DNA of 64,000 bases. It comes from Chrysogorgia sp. JL179-B06 (Eukaryota; Cnidaria; Anthozoa; Scleralcyonacea; Chrysogorgiidae). Positions 1-10,204 of the stretch are shown here, piece by piece. The stretch is from positions 7,917,501 through 7,981,500 of the forward strand of contig JAYKKM010000439.1 in assembly GCA_035772405.1 (NCBI GenBank), read 5' to 3'. The notes under the pieces were generated by a model, which did no database searches, was not told the DNA's origin, and was given only the letters and a program-made list of their open reading frames with translations. A program made the position numbers and the translations under genes. Within the stretch, counting starts at the first letter, position 1, and each line of letters begins with the position of its first letter.

Positions 1-149
1 TTCATATACGTTTGAGGCACAGCTGTAGTGTTATATTACACTACGTTGCGTTACATTAACGTTAAAAATAATATTTATCGACCACGACCAACGACAGTTA
101 CTCAAACTCTACCACACTGTGCGTGGTAACACAGTGTGATAAACGGTGA

Positions 150-765
150 GCGGAAAAAATGACACCGGTAAAAATGTCACCGGAAGAAATGGCAACCGTA
201 AAAATGGCACCGGAATAATGAGTGACACGGAAAAAATGGCACTACCCATGAAACTCAAACTGTCATTTTCGCTACACATTTTCGGCGAAAAACATACCAT
301 TAAATGATTTATGCATACCTTTCAATTGTGAATTTCTATAGAATTAGCATCTCAATAAGTCATTGCCATTAATTTAGCAAATTCCAATATACTTGAGTCA
401 TACAATTACGTGTTGCACTGAATACTGATGCTTTGAATGATACAATTATGTTGATACAATTATGCTGCACTGATACGTTGCACTGATGCTTTGAAAACAA
501 CCAATGAAATACTAGGTTGCTATGATAATGATTTCTAGAAAGCTCATAAATACGATGAAAGTTTCATATGATTGAAACTTTATGATTGGAAGGTCGTTAG
601 AGAGTTTTTGAGAGGTGTTGGAAGGAACCAGATTTCTATTTTAACATTATTTTGTCTTTTTAATTATTTAGTTTGGTTTATTTAGTGCCATTTTTACCGG
701 TGTCATTTTCCCGGTGAGATTCACGGTGCCATTTTTTCTGGTGCCATTTTTTGCTAAATTGGTCA
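150..765. repeat. Inverted clusters of an AAAATGGCACCGG-like motif
   Basis: At 150-245 a degenerate motif of about 16 bases, AAAAATGGCACCGG and variants, repeats about six times. At 685-760 the reverse complement (GGTGCCATTTTT, CCGGTGTCATTTT) repeats about four times. The two clusters face each other across about 440 bp of unremarkable AT-rich sequence, as the subterminal repeats of a foldback element might. An identical arrangement occurs at 12,400-13,015 in the duplicate. No coding function is seen. Confidence 0.6.
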
Positions 766-2319
766 ATAACATGAGTTACAGCGGGTCCTACTAAAGTAAA
801 GATCGTCCGCGAACTTATAAAAAAAACTTATAAAAAAACTTATAAAAAAACGTTAGGCAACGCAAATAAGCTTTACTTTTACGCGTTTTACACGAATACT
901 CTTGAACAGTAAGCGACGCCACGTTGTGAAATGGCGCGACCACCACCAACGCGATTTCAGTTAATCCCCTCAATTCTCAAATATATAATGTGCAGTGAGC
1001 AAGAGTTTTTGCACATGAGTGACTGACTAGAGAGTAGAGAAGAGTACATGGTATAGAATATGGTACATAATATATATGTGAATGATTAAAACCGATTTAC
1101 ACAGTGTAGTTTCATTTCATTGTTTATGCGCATTATAAATATTGACGATGTGGTGTAAAATGGCGTAAAAGCGAAGTGTATTAATTATTGGGTTTTTGTA
1201 TAGAGAGTTACCGGTAAGTCAGTAAAGGCAGTTAAACTAGGACAGGATTGACCGACGACGATACTCGCTAGTTCCAATATGCAGAACGTTAACACGGTGT
1301 TAAACATTGCTGATAAATACATTAAATAGTTTGTTAGAATGTTTTCCCAAAACAATAGAGAGTACGCAACAAAAATTAAAGCAACACAAATGTAATTTTA
1401 TGACGTTTATTCTGATTCATGTGCTCACCTAAATTACAAACTGGTTCATTCCAGGCTTCTTTAACTGTGAGGGACGCATGTCCTATTGTATAAGCTACCA
1501 ACGATATAATGCCAATCAAAACCGTGGTTTTTTTTGCTTCATGTTCTTGGCCAACATAGTCTCTCGCATGAGATTCACGATTATCCTTAATTGTCAAATA
1601 CGTCAGGATTCACGATAATCGTGAATCTTAGGAGTGACGCATGCGTATAAAAGTCAATTACTATATCTCTCACTAGTCTATTAATCTAGCATGCCAATGG
1701 GAAGCAATCTGATTGGCTAACCCGAAACAAATTTTATCCTAACCCCCCGCCTAACGAGTTTTCTAACCCTAACGGGTGTTGGCCCATATTTCACAAACCT
1801 ATTAAGAAAATAGTATTGCACAGCTGTGTTTTGGCGCCATAAATAACTTAAAAGCTCATCCCATCTTTTTCCAATAACAGCTATTATGAAGCTATAAATG
1901 GATGTAAATTAAAAAGAACCTGGGTCCAGGAAATACTCACATTGTGCAACTTTGTTGGTATCAAAGACCAATCAATATCCACATCATAGCATTGCTGCGG
2001 ATCCGCCTCAATGTTGCGTTCGTCAGTATTTTCAGCTATCTTAATTGTGCTCGTCTTCGCTCTTGGGAGGGTCAACAGTGAATAAAAATAACTGGCAAGT
2101 TGCGGCTTTGATATTTTCCAAGCAACGTAATGATGGTGACATATGTATCACCTAGCGATTAGTTACACGAGAAGGGTGTAAGGGTTCTTTTCAAATATGA
2201 GGGGCTCTTTTCAAATATGATAAGGTCATGAATCGGAAGGCTGAACAGAAACTGCCATCCTACGAAACCAAAGTAAATGTGGCTACTGATTTGGCCGATT
2301 TCTTTACTGAGAAGATTTT
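766..2319. other. Unassigned AT-rich sequence, no supported gene
   Basis: No convincing gene is visible. Three local structures are worth recording. There are three tandem ACTTATAAAAAA repeats at 813-850. A 21-base perfect inverted repeat reading GATTCACGATAATCGTGAATC lies at 1,607-1,627. A - strand open frame at 1,376-1,597 has a hydrophobic segment and meets a GT-GAGC donor-like site near 1,427. The one-base difference near 1,442 breaks that frame in the second copy, so coding is doubtful. Confidence 0.4.
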
Positions 2320-3160
2320 GAAAATACGCAATGACCTAGCTTCTATGAGAACGAACCATAACAACATAATGTATTGGTATTTTGGCTGGCTTATTTGAGT
2401 ACGATTAAGAAGCAAACTACATAATATACGAACACAAAAGAACAGTGACAGTGGACGGGTATTCTGCAATTTAGGCGCGCAATTAAGGAGCACAGTATAT
2501 TGAAACACGAACTCTCCTGACGAAGGGTCTTGGCTTGAAACGTCGAGAAGTTTTCTTATCTCTTTGAGGCTGACGAGAATGCACAGTGCACACCAACTGT
2601 TTATGTTGTACACCGTGATGTTTGTGAACAAATCTTCATTCACTATTTGCTCATGCGTCGAACGCACTTACATAATCTTTGATTACTCCTAGTTAGTATT
2701 ATTATTGCGCGTTACTGCGTTGATTGTGAATATATATATGCAGGATACGGGGTTTTACCGTAGAACGAGGCAACAGTCAATGACTGTGAATAAAGTTGAT
2801 TATGAATATATGGATACAGGTTTTTACATAACATTATTATTGTCATAGTTTATACGCATCGACCTCGTTCGCGTGTGTAAGTCAAATAAGGTTTTTAAAG
2901 AACGAGGCAATAACATTGTTATTGTCATAGTTTATAGGAATCGTTCGCGTTTATACGCAATGACCTAGCCTCTATGAGAACGAACCATAACAACATAATG
3001 TATTGGTATTTTGGCTGACTTATTTGAGTACGATTAAGAAGCATACAACATAATATACGAACACAAAAGAACAGTGACAGTGGACGGGTATTCTGCAATT
3101 TAGGCGCGCAAGGAGCACAGTATATTGTAACACGAACTCTCCCGCTTGAAACGTCGACAA
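2320..3160 (+). repeat. Direct repeat pair of about 200 bp with hammerhead-like core
   Basis: The stretches 2,325-2,530 and 2,955-3,150 are direct repeats. They share the segment beginning ATACGCAATGACCTAGC, then AACATAATGTATTGGTATTT, GGCGCGCAA and CACGAACTCTCC. The first copy contains a hammerhead-type core: CTGACGA at 2,517-2,523, a weak stem II, then GAAAC. The second copy has lost the CTGACGA box but keeps TTGAAACGTCGA. The same pair is at 14,574-15,410 in the duplicate. These look like decayed pseudo-LTR fragments of Penelope-type elements. Confidence 0.55.
2505..2560 (+). ncRNA. Degenerate hammerhead ribozyme motif
   Basis: The conserved boxes CTGACGA (2,517-2,523) and GAAA (2,537-2,540) flank a short, imperfect stem II, and ACGTCGAGAAG follows. 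A GAGAAG-TTTT-CTTATCTC near-hairpin could serve as stem III. The cleavage-site side is unclear and activity is doubtful. Its duplicate is at about 14,755-14,810. Hammerhead motifs are an established feature of Penelope-like element pseudo-LTRs, which is the likely origin. Confidence 0.4.
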
Positions 3161-3184
3161 GTTTAGTTATTTCGTTCAGGCTGA

Positions 3185-3567
3185 CCACAGGGAGCCCAAC
3201 TCTGACTCCTGTGATGTGTTTCTCTGTTTCTTTATTTTATTCTATATTATGGAAATTCTGATGTTTCATATTTAATATTGAAAGTTACTAATACTGCGGC
3301 GCTATGGCGGTAATTTGAAACTCAAAACAGCTGTCACTGGGTGCCACGTGATAGCGGGGAACGAGTATTCAGGTGGCACCAGTGACAGCTGTTTCGAGTT
3401 TCAAATTACCGCGCGTGCAGCCGTGCACTATTCACATAAGCGCCGCGGTATCATAAGCATCGCTTTCTTTCAATATTAAATATAAAACATCAGAATTTCC
3501 ATAATATAGAATAAAATAAAGAAACAGAGAAACACATCACAGGAGTCAGAGTTGGGCTCCCCTGTGG
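3185..3567. mobile_element. 383-bp foldback element (MITE) with 5-bp target duplication
   Basis: The element starts CCACAGGGAGCCCAACTCTG and ends with the reverse complement apart from one base. The inverted arms extend about 100 bases, and a second inner inverted pair (CAGCTGTCACTGGGTGCCAC and its complement) brings most of the element into one hairpin. GCTGA lies immediately on both sides (3,180-3,184 and 3,568-3,572), which supports a 5-bp target-site duplication. There is no coding capacity, so it would depend on a transposase in trans. The superfamily is not resolved. The duplicate lies at 15,434-15,817. Confidence 0.8.
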
Positions 3568-3638
3568 GCTGACGAGAATCCACACCTACTGTTTATGTAT
3601 GTACACCGCGGCGGACGCTGAACCCCCAAGTTTAATAG

Positions 3639-5372
3639 AATACTATATTGTAGTGATATATTGCGTGTTTTATCAAGAACGGCGCAATACTATATTGTAG
3701 TGATATATTGCGTGTTTTATTAAGAACGGCGTAATACTATATTGTAGTGATATATTGCGTGTTTTATCAAGAACAGCGTAATACTATATTGTAGTGATAT
3801 GTTGCGTGTTTTATCAAGAACGGCGCAATACTATATTGTAGTGATATGTTGCGTGTTTTATCAAGAACGGCGCAATACTATATTGTAGTGATATATTGCG
3901 TGTTTTATCAAGAACAGCGTAATACTATATTGTAGTGATATGTTGCGTGTTTTATCACGATCGGCGCAATACTATATATTGTAGTGATATGTTGCGTGTT
4001 TTATCAAGAACGGCGCAATACTATATTGCAGTGATATGTTGCGTGTTTTATCAAGAACGGCGCAATACTATATTGTAGTGATATGTTGCGTGTTTTATCA
4101 GGAACGGCGCAATACTATATTGTAGTGATATGTTGCGTGTTTTATCAAGAACGGCGCAATACTATATTGTAGTGATATCATGTTGCGTGTTTTATCAAGA
4201 ACGGTGCAATACTATATTGTAGTGATATGTTGCGTGTTTTATCAAGAACGGCGCAATACTATATTGTAGTGATATATTGCGTGTTTTATCAATAACGGCG
4301 CAATACTATATTGTAGTGATATGTTGCGTGTTTTATCACGAACGGCGCAATACTATATTGTAGTGATATGTTGCGTGTTTTATCAAGAAACGACGCAATA
4401 CTATATTGTAGTGATATGTTGCGTGTTTTATCAAGAACGGCGCAATACTATATTGTAGTGATATGTTGCGTGTTTTATCAAGAACGGCGCAATACTATAT
4501 TGTAGTGATATGTTGCGTGTTTTATCAAGAACGGTGCAATACTATATTGTAGTGATATGTTGCGTGTTTTATCAAGAACGGAGCAATACTATATATTGTA
4601 GTGATATGTTGCGTGTTTTATCAAGAACGGCGCAATACTATATTGTAGTGATATCATGTTGCGTGTTTTATCAAGAACGGTGCAATACTATATTGTAGTG
4701 ATATGTTGCGTGTTTTATCAAGAACGGCGCAATACTATATTGTAGTGATATGTTGCGTGTTTTATCACGAACGGCGCAATACTATATTGTAGTGATATGT
4801 TGCGTGTTTTATCAAGAACGACGCAATACTATATTGTAGTGATATGTTGCGTGTTTTATCAAGAACGGCGCAATACTATATTGTAGTGATATGTTGCGTG
4901 TTTTATCAAGAACGGCGCAATACTATATTGTAGTGATATGTTGCGTGTTTTATCAAGAACGGTGCAATACTATATTGTAGTGATATGTTGCGTGTTTTAT
5001 CAAGAACGGAGCAATACTATATTGTAGTGATATGTTGCGTGTTTTATCAAGAACGGCGCAATACTATATTGTAGTGATATATTGCGTGTTTTATCAAGAA
5101 CGGCGCAATACTATATATTGTAGTGATATGTTGCGTGTTTTATCAAGAGCGGCGCAATACTATATTGCAGTGATATCATGTTGCGTGTTTTATCAAGAAC
5201 GGTGCAATACTATATTGTAGTGATATGTTGCGTGTTTTATCAAGAACGGCGCAATACTATATTGTAGTGATATATTGCGTGTTTTATCAAGAACGGCGCA
5301 ATACTATATTGTAGTGATATGTTGCGGTTTTTTTGTTGAGAACGGCGCAATACTATACATGTATTGTAGTGT
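3639..5372. repeat. 47-bp minisatellite, about 37 units
   Basis: The unit reads AATACTATATTGTAGTGATA, then TGTTGCGTGTTTTATCAAGA, then ACGGCGC, 47 bases in total. Variants follow a pattern: GGTGC or GGAGC for GGCGC, CACGAACGG for AAGAACGG, ATATTGCG for ATGTTGCG, and an inserted ATC giving GATATCATG. GATATCATG recurs at about 4,175, 4,650 and 5,172, giving a higher-order period of about 475-520 bases (10-11 units). The open frames through it (MLRVLSRT...) are a by-product of the repeat. The second copy is at 15,889-17,622. Confidence 0.95.
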
Positions 5373-6046
5373 CCATTGGACAAGTTTATGTCCATTGGAA
5401 AAGGCAGTGTGCAATGCAATGGTCCATTGGAAAATGTCCATTGGACAACGCAGTGTCCAATGGTCCATTGGATCCATTGGATCCATTGGACAATCGGACT
5501 ATGGCGGCTGAGACTATTCCCTGCATGAGGTGTATTAATGACATACTATCCTCGACATGGGGGTCCATTGCAAACATGTGTTTATTATTGTATTGGAAAA
5601 GGCAGTGTGCTCTGGTCCATTGGAAAATGTCCATTGGACAACGCAGTGTCTAATGGTCCATTGGATCCATTGGATCCATTGGACAACGCAGTGTCCAATG
5701 GTCCATTGGATCCATTGGATCCATTGGACAATCGGAGTCTGGCGGCTGAGACTATTCCCTGCATGAGGTGTATTAATGACATACTATCCTCGACATGGGG
5801 TCTGGAAAATACGTTGTCCATTGGATCCATTGGACAAGTTTATGTCCATTGGAAAAGGCTATTGTCCATTGGATCCATTGGGCAAGTTTATGTCCATTGG
5901 GAAAGGTAGTGTGCAATGGTCCATTGGAAAATGTCCATTGGAAAACGCAGTTTCCAATGGTCCATTGGATCCATTGGACAAGTCATATTTCCAATGGAAA
6001 TGTGATTTGTCCATTGGACCTTGTGTATAGGTATTGGACATGTATG
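5373..6046. repeat. TCCATTGGA-rich repeat array
   Basis: About 25 occurrences of TCCATTGG or its complement CCAATGGA occur here, often in direct runs such as GGTCCATTGGATCCATTGGA. A 60-base block (GGCGGCTGAGACTATTCCCT onwards) occurs twice, at about 5,503 and 5,741. TCCATTGGA differs from its own reverse complement only at the central base, so the array is close to palindromic at short scale. Open frames on both strands (HWIHW, SNGSNG, PLDPLD) are repeat artefacts. The second copy is at 17,623-18,297. Confidence 0.9.
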
Positions 6047-6323
6047 GCCTAAAAAGCCTAATTTGAGCTCTAAACATTTTATTATGAATTTTCAATATAC
6101 TTTGTGTAATGCATTATGTAGAGACGCATGTCTCAAAGCATCATCAGAGGAATTTTCCCAAAATGACAAAACGAAACACGAAAAAAACCAAGAGCAAATT
6201 TATAACTTGGTCAACCACATGTCGCCCAATCTGTCAATCGCACAATGCAGCGCGCCACGTGAGTTCCGAATTATCGCAAGCGATTATCTCGCGAAGCGAG
6301 AGTGATAATCTCTTTTCACTTTG
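6047..6323. other. Unassigned sequence between duplication edge and (TA)n
   Basis: This stretch is found only after copy 1. It contains a short hairpin around TCGCAAGCGATTATCTCGCGAAGCGAGAGTGATAATC (6,271-6,308, quoted in part) and ends in TTTTCACTTTGC. The same junction precedes (TA)n at 18,310 and 26,682 and, inverted, follows it at 21,665. No gene is supported. Confidence 0.4.

Positions 6324-6413
<90 letters not shown>
6324..6413. repeat. (TA)n microsatellite
   Basis: A pure TA dinucleotide run of about 90 bases. The YIYIYI open frames across it have no biological meaning. It abuts the 3' side of a Penelope fragment on the - strand. Confidence 0.95.
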
Positions 6414-6419
<6 letters not shown>

Positions 6420-6464
6420 CAAGAGCCAGCCTTCATCAACAGTTCCACTGTTTAAAATATTTCT

Positions 6465-7079
6465 TCAAAAGGAACGTTTAAAAATCTTTAATGAACAACG
6501 TTTCGGGGCACTGCCCCTTCTTCAGGTTCAATAACCAGAGGAAAGCGCACCAGCTATTTAAGTATTTACAAATATGAATAAATTAGAATTTAAAATGAGA
6601 AAGATGACAGATAAAAATTAAAATTAAAAGAAATCACGTTGATTAAGTCCTTTGGGAATAAAACAATCCAATTTATATGTCCAGAAGCCCTCACGTGTTG
6701 TGGGGTCATTGACATTAGTTTTATCAATAATGGTAACAGTTAAATCAGTAATACCCCCATGGTCTTCGCTAAAAAAATGAGCATACAGATGTTCGCCAGG
6801 AATGTTCCTTTGTCCCTTGCCATATCTACAAAGACTGCTTTTGTGGTTGTTAAATCTCTTACGAAACGTTGTAATGGTACTGCCAACATACTGCTTATTA
6901 CATTTAGTACACGATATCAAGTACACGACACCGGAAGAGTCGCAATCAAAGGAATGATTAATGAAAAACGTTTGCTCGGATTCCATATCAGTAAATACTC
7001 GCCCAACTGAGACGAACTTACATATCTGACAACGGGCTTTACCACAGGCATGCATACCCACCGGCCTCGAAGGCCACAC
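6465..7079 (-). pseudogene. Penelope-like element 3' fragment: GIY-YIG endonuclease plus hammerhead motif
   Basis: The frame at 7,079-6,624 encodes about 150 residues. A Cys-rich lead (CGKARCQIC) is followed by GVVYLISCTKCNKQYVGSTI, the GIY-YIG nuclease core, then an RKRFNNHKS segment and a conserved tail (EGFWTYKLDCFIPKGLN) ending at a stop. This is the C-terminal endonuclease of a Penelope-like retroelement. The reverse transcriptase is missing. About 100 bases downstream on the same strand is a hammerhead core (CTGAAGA at 6,525-6,519, a GGGGC/GCCCC stem II, GAAA at 6,504-6,501), as expected of a pseudo-LTR. It is a truncated copy. Confidence 0.85.
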
Positions 7080-7780
7080 TACTGTTTATTTGAAAATTTT
7101 AAACTTCCGTCATGTAGCGCGCGCTTCTTCACTCAGTGACAGACATGTTAATTCGCTTCCATATCATTTTCTGCTCGGTAGATGAGCAATCTGAAAACAT
7201 CATTCGATTCGCTATACAATGATGCGTATAATAACATGCAATTCGCCCTTTCGATTTTCAAACTACTATTTATTTGAAAATTTTCAACTTCTGATGCAGC
7301 GCACGCTTCTTGACTCAGTCAGACATGTTAATTCGCTTCCATATCATTTTCTGCTCGGTAGATGAGCAATCTGAACACACCATTCGATTCGCTATACAAT
7401 TATGCGTATAATAACATGCAATTCGCCCTTTCGATTTTCAAACTACTATTTATTTGAAAATTTTCAACTTCTGATGCAGCGCACCGCCGCACGCTTCTTG
7501 ACTCAGTGACAGACATGCTAATTCGCTTCGACCAGATCATTTTCTGCACGGTAGATAAGAAATCTGAACAGACCATTCGATTCCTTATATAATTCTGCGC
7601 ATAATAACATGCAATTCGCCCTTTCAATTTTTAAAATACTAATATTTTGACAATTTTAAACTTCCGTTATGTGGCGTGTGCTTATATTCTTGACTCAGTG
7701 ATATTTACAAGCTAATTCGCTACCAGATTATTTCTGCTTGGTAGATGAGCAAGCTGCATGCACACATGCACATGGAATGC
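7080..7780 (-). repeat. Satellite-like tandem array, about 185-bp units (left array)
   Basis: About four units of 182-189 bases repeat here. Anchors are ACATGTTAATTCGC at 7,145, 7,326 and (variant) 7,514, and CATGCAATTCGCCCTTTC at 7,238, 7,418 and 7,609. Each unit carries TTGACTCAGTGACAGACATG, GGTAGATGAGCAATCTGAAC and a GCGC-rich box. The last unit near 7,640-7,780 is diverged. The open frames here are not conserved as proteins. Related arrays lie at 10,205-10,510 in the same orientation and at 10,520-11,290 inverted. Confidence 0.85.
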
Positions 7781-7882
7781 CAACATTTTATTTCTTATAC
7801 AATTCTGTATACACCATCGCATGAAACATGGTGAAGTGCGTGCTTAATGAAATAAACAACTGTGATGTAAACAACTGCTATC

Positions 7883-8182
7883 GTGAGAGTGGTGTTAATG
7901 CACAAAATACTCAACAATGATGCACCTAAAGCTATTATGGAGTTGTATCAAATTTCAGAAAACCAGGTTTACAATCTTCGAAGTAATAACAATATGCTAA
8001 TGTTGTCAAAACCCAGGTCAAATACAATGAAACGCAGCTTTAGTTATGAAGCTGCCAAGATCTGGAATACTCTGCCATTACATCTTAAGAACACTTCCCT
8101 TACCATAAATGAATTTAAAACTAAACTTAGGGAGGTTTTCGAAGATGTAAACTGTACTATTTTAAATAACTTGAAGTACTAG
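7883..8182 (+). pseudogene. LINE reverse-transcriptase ORF, C-terminal fragment
   Basis: The 99 codons end in a stop. The pattern YNLRSNNNMLMLSKPRSNTM, then KRSFSYEAAKIWNTLPLHLK, is the terminal region of many CR1/L2/RTE-type LINE polyproteins. The reverse-transcriptase core is absent, so the copy is 5'-truncated, which is normal for target-primed reverse transcription. An AT-rich 3' region follows, ending near an (ATA)n tail at about 8,441-8,459. It is not a host gene. Confidence 0.7.
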
Positions 8183-8656
8183 AAACGATTTTTTCCCTTC
8201 CATTTTAACAATTTTAACAATTTTTAATAATTTTAACAAAGTTAGAATGTAAATAGTCTTTTATATTATTTAGATAATCTTAGTCGTAATTAAGTAAACT
8301 GTTTGTATTAGTTTTTGTAATAGTTAGTTCTACACGGCCCTATGAAAATCAACGTTTTATAGTTTCTTTTTACTCTTAAATTTTATTGTATTTATAATTT
8401 ACTCAAGTTGATAGGCTACCGTGTTTAAATATAGTTCAATAGTAATAATAATAATAATAGTCACTTGAGGATGTTTTGCCCGTTTATCGGATTAGCACAT
8501 TTAGGTGTTTGACAACACTAAAGATTAGTGTATTGCAATAGTTATATTTCTATGCTTTAATTCTTGACAGATGTGTTTCTCACGACAGTTAGTGCATAAT
8601 TCAGTCGGTTTTCTTTGTTATTTATAGGTCTCCATTTGTAATAGACACTCAAAGTT

Positions 8657-8679
8657 GGGGGGGGGGGGGGGGGGGGGGG
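8657..8679 (+). repeat. Homopolymer G tract (23 G)
   Basis: An uninterrupted run of G inside AT-rich sequence. It can form a G-quadruplex, and its length in an assembly is unreliable. Confidence 0.95.
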
Positions 8680-8724
8680 CTTTGATTATCTTCAGGGAAT
8701 TGTGGGGGGAAATAAACAGAATTT

Positions 8725-8828
8725 AATACCTCATTAAAGATTCAAGGTATCTAACTAGATAGTGACCTGAAAAACGAGGTCACTATAGAGTATAGATAGT
8801 TAGATACCTTGAATTTTTAATGAGATAT
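8725..8828. repeat. Foldback hairpin of about 100 bp
   Basis: The left arm, AATACCTCATTAAAGATTCA and onwards through AGTGACCT, is matched by a right arm with AGGTCACTAT and TAGATACCTTGAATTTTTAA. A 10-base interruption sits in the right arm. It resembles a small MITE remnant. Confidence 0.6.
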
Positions 8829-8884
8829 TCGATTTCCTTACATACAACACAAGTTCAAAGCAAAATAAACCAAAACCAAATATT

Positions 8885-9399
8885 CTACATCAAATTAAAC
8901 GCAATTTTAAATCTCACACAACAAATCTGATACAACGTGTTGGGAGGATAAGGCTTTCCAGGGTTCTGTTTTTGTCTCACTTCCACGACAAATTTACTAA
9001 GCCAATAGTTCAGTTCGTCGTTCTCTTGCTTCAAGATATCCGCATTTAAAACGTTGTATCGCTCATTTCTGCACATTGCCTTTCGCAAAGCAAACATTGC
9101 ACTTCTTTCTCGACTTCTTTCACAGCCCAATCCGTCCAAGTTCGTAAACACCAGGCAGTGCTAACCCTTGTTTTCTCTGGTATTCTTTCTTCTTGCCTCT
9201 TTCGCAACTCCTCATACGGTAACCCAATATCCTTTCGAACTATAGTAGTTTCCTTCACTTGTTCTTGCGGCTCCTTCAAAAAGTTATCAACGCAGTCGGC
9301 AAAATTGAAATCTAAATCATCCCCAATATCCTTCATAAATGAATTTTGCGTAATATAAATCTCCTCACTACTGTCACTGTCCATCTTAACCAAACACAA
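8885..9399 (-). pseudogene. Crypton/KIAA1958-type gene fragment, frameshifted
   Basis: Two overlapping - strand frames (9,399-9,046 and 9,151-8,885) join by a frameshift near 9,140. Read together they give an acidic lead, then a K..STAWCLRTWTDWA segment, then ELNYWLSKFVVEVRQK and PYPPNTLYQICC. This layout matches the N-terminal half of the DUF3504/KIAA1958-QRICH1-like proteins derived from Crypton tyrosine-recombinase transposons. The recombinase core is not present. A start codon at 9,384 gives MDSDSSEE. It is a truncated, broken copy; family assignment is from motif memory. Confidence 0.6.
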
Positions 9400-9544
9400 G
9401 AAAAACTCATCAAAAAGCCAACAGTGTTATCACGCCTTATGCAAATTTAGCCATTTATAAATTTTTCTTTGCATTTAAAATCGACAAATGCCGATTATCC
9501 TCTGGAATTCAGAATTGTTTTCGTCTTAGAACCTCCTTAATTAT

Positions 9545-9880
9545 GCACTAAGTCAGTTACGGCCCCAACCAACCCCTAAAAAACCGCCGGCTACGCACGC
9601 TAATTATTACATTGAGTCTGTTTCCTTTGATGTACCGCGGGATGTATGCGCCATACATCCCTATGCATACTAATAAGATAAGAAACGAAGAAAAAACTAG
9701 GAAAATCTTTGTCCAAAGTGGACAAAATCGATAAAACTTTGTTGGAAATCTCCTCAATGTAATAATAAGTCAGATAAACACCTCGAACGTCGGGATTTAT
9801 GCGATATACAGCCCTAGGACGCTACGCGTCCTTGGGGCTGTATGCCGCATAAATACCTCGTTCTCGGTGTTTATCTATTA
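9545..9880. repeat. Interspersed repeat with terminal hairpin, shared with 31.65-31.86 kb
   Basis: The stretch from GAGTCTGTTTCCTTTGATGT through AAAAACTAGGAAAATCTTTG to CCTCGAACGTCGGGATTTAT recurs with a shorter middle at about 31,669-31,830. Only this copy continues into a hairpin, GATATACAGCCCTAGGACGC paired with GCGTCCTTGGGGCTGTATGC, and then GCATAAATACCTCG, which mirrors CGGGATTTATGC. It is probably a non-autonomous DNA element. No protein is supported. Confidence 0.6.
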
Positions 9881-10204
9881 CTTAGACAACAACTTAAACT
9901 TAGTTGAACAATACACTGGACATTGAACAAAAAACATAAGTGCACCGATTTTCCTATTTGCCAGCTGCCAATTCGCTGCCAATTGGTATTTAGCTGCCAA
10001 TGCAACAGCAATCTCTCACGTCTCTTGAAACAGTTCAGTCCAACTTTACAAATAATCACTACCTATCAACTAGTGAAAATATTTGCATTCAAATTCAACT
10101 TCAAAAAACTACGTGTATCACACAAAAGAGCATTTTAAGAGCTAAGAAAGCTCCGATCACTATCCCCAAAATAAGAGTTACTTTAGTGGCATTAGAACAG
10201 CGAT
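9881..10204. other. Unassigned AT-rich sequence
   Basis: It contains two or three copies of a CCAGCTGCCAATTCGCTGCC-like motif near 9,960-9,995. Short open frames on both strands show no recognisable domain. No gene is supported. Confidence 0.3.

Larger units (their letters stand above)
1..6046. repeat. Segmental duplication, copy 1 (12.25-kb period)
   Basis: This block recurs almost base for base at 12,251-18,297. By eye I count about ten differences, all single-base changes or 1-2 base indels, for example near 1,442, 1,633, 3,386, 3,414, 3,676, 3,964, 4,388 and 5,588. That is above 99.7% identity. Homology starts at the first base of the window, so the copy may extend further left. It ends sharply after position 6,046. 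The block holds a foldback element, a 47-bp minisatellite and a CCATTGG array, annotated separately. It could be a recent tandem duplication or an unpurged alternative haplotype. Confidence 0.95.

Noticed and set aside
1735..1780. Interstitial telomere
   Set aside because: Only one or two CTAACCCTAAC units, embedded in a compound motif with CCCGCCTAACGAG; a true interstitial telomere would be a longer uniform tract.
2260..2667. 135-residue - strand ORF and its relative at 2,925-3,188
   Set aside because: Both are antisense readings of a direct repeat carrying a hammerhead relic; there is no protein domain and the shared text is DNA-level repetition.
3639..5372. CRISPR-like array of regular repeats
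   Set aside because: The 47-bp units are contiguous with no unique spacers, the genome is animal, and the array is a minisatellite.
4510..5511. Open frames MLRVLSRTAQYY... as a repetitive protein
   Set aside because: They follow directly from the 47-bp unit and shift frame wherever the unit length changes; no start or splice context is conserved.
5304..6095. HWIHW / SNGSNG / PLDPLD repeat proteins on both strands
   Set aside because: Six-frame by-products of the TCCATTGGA array.
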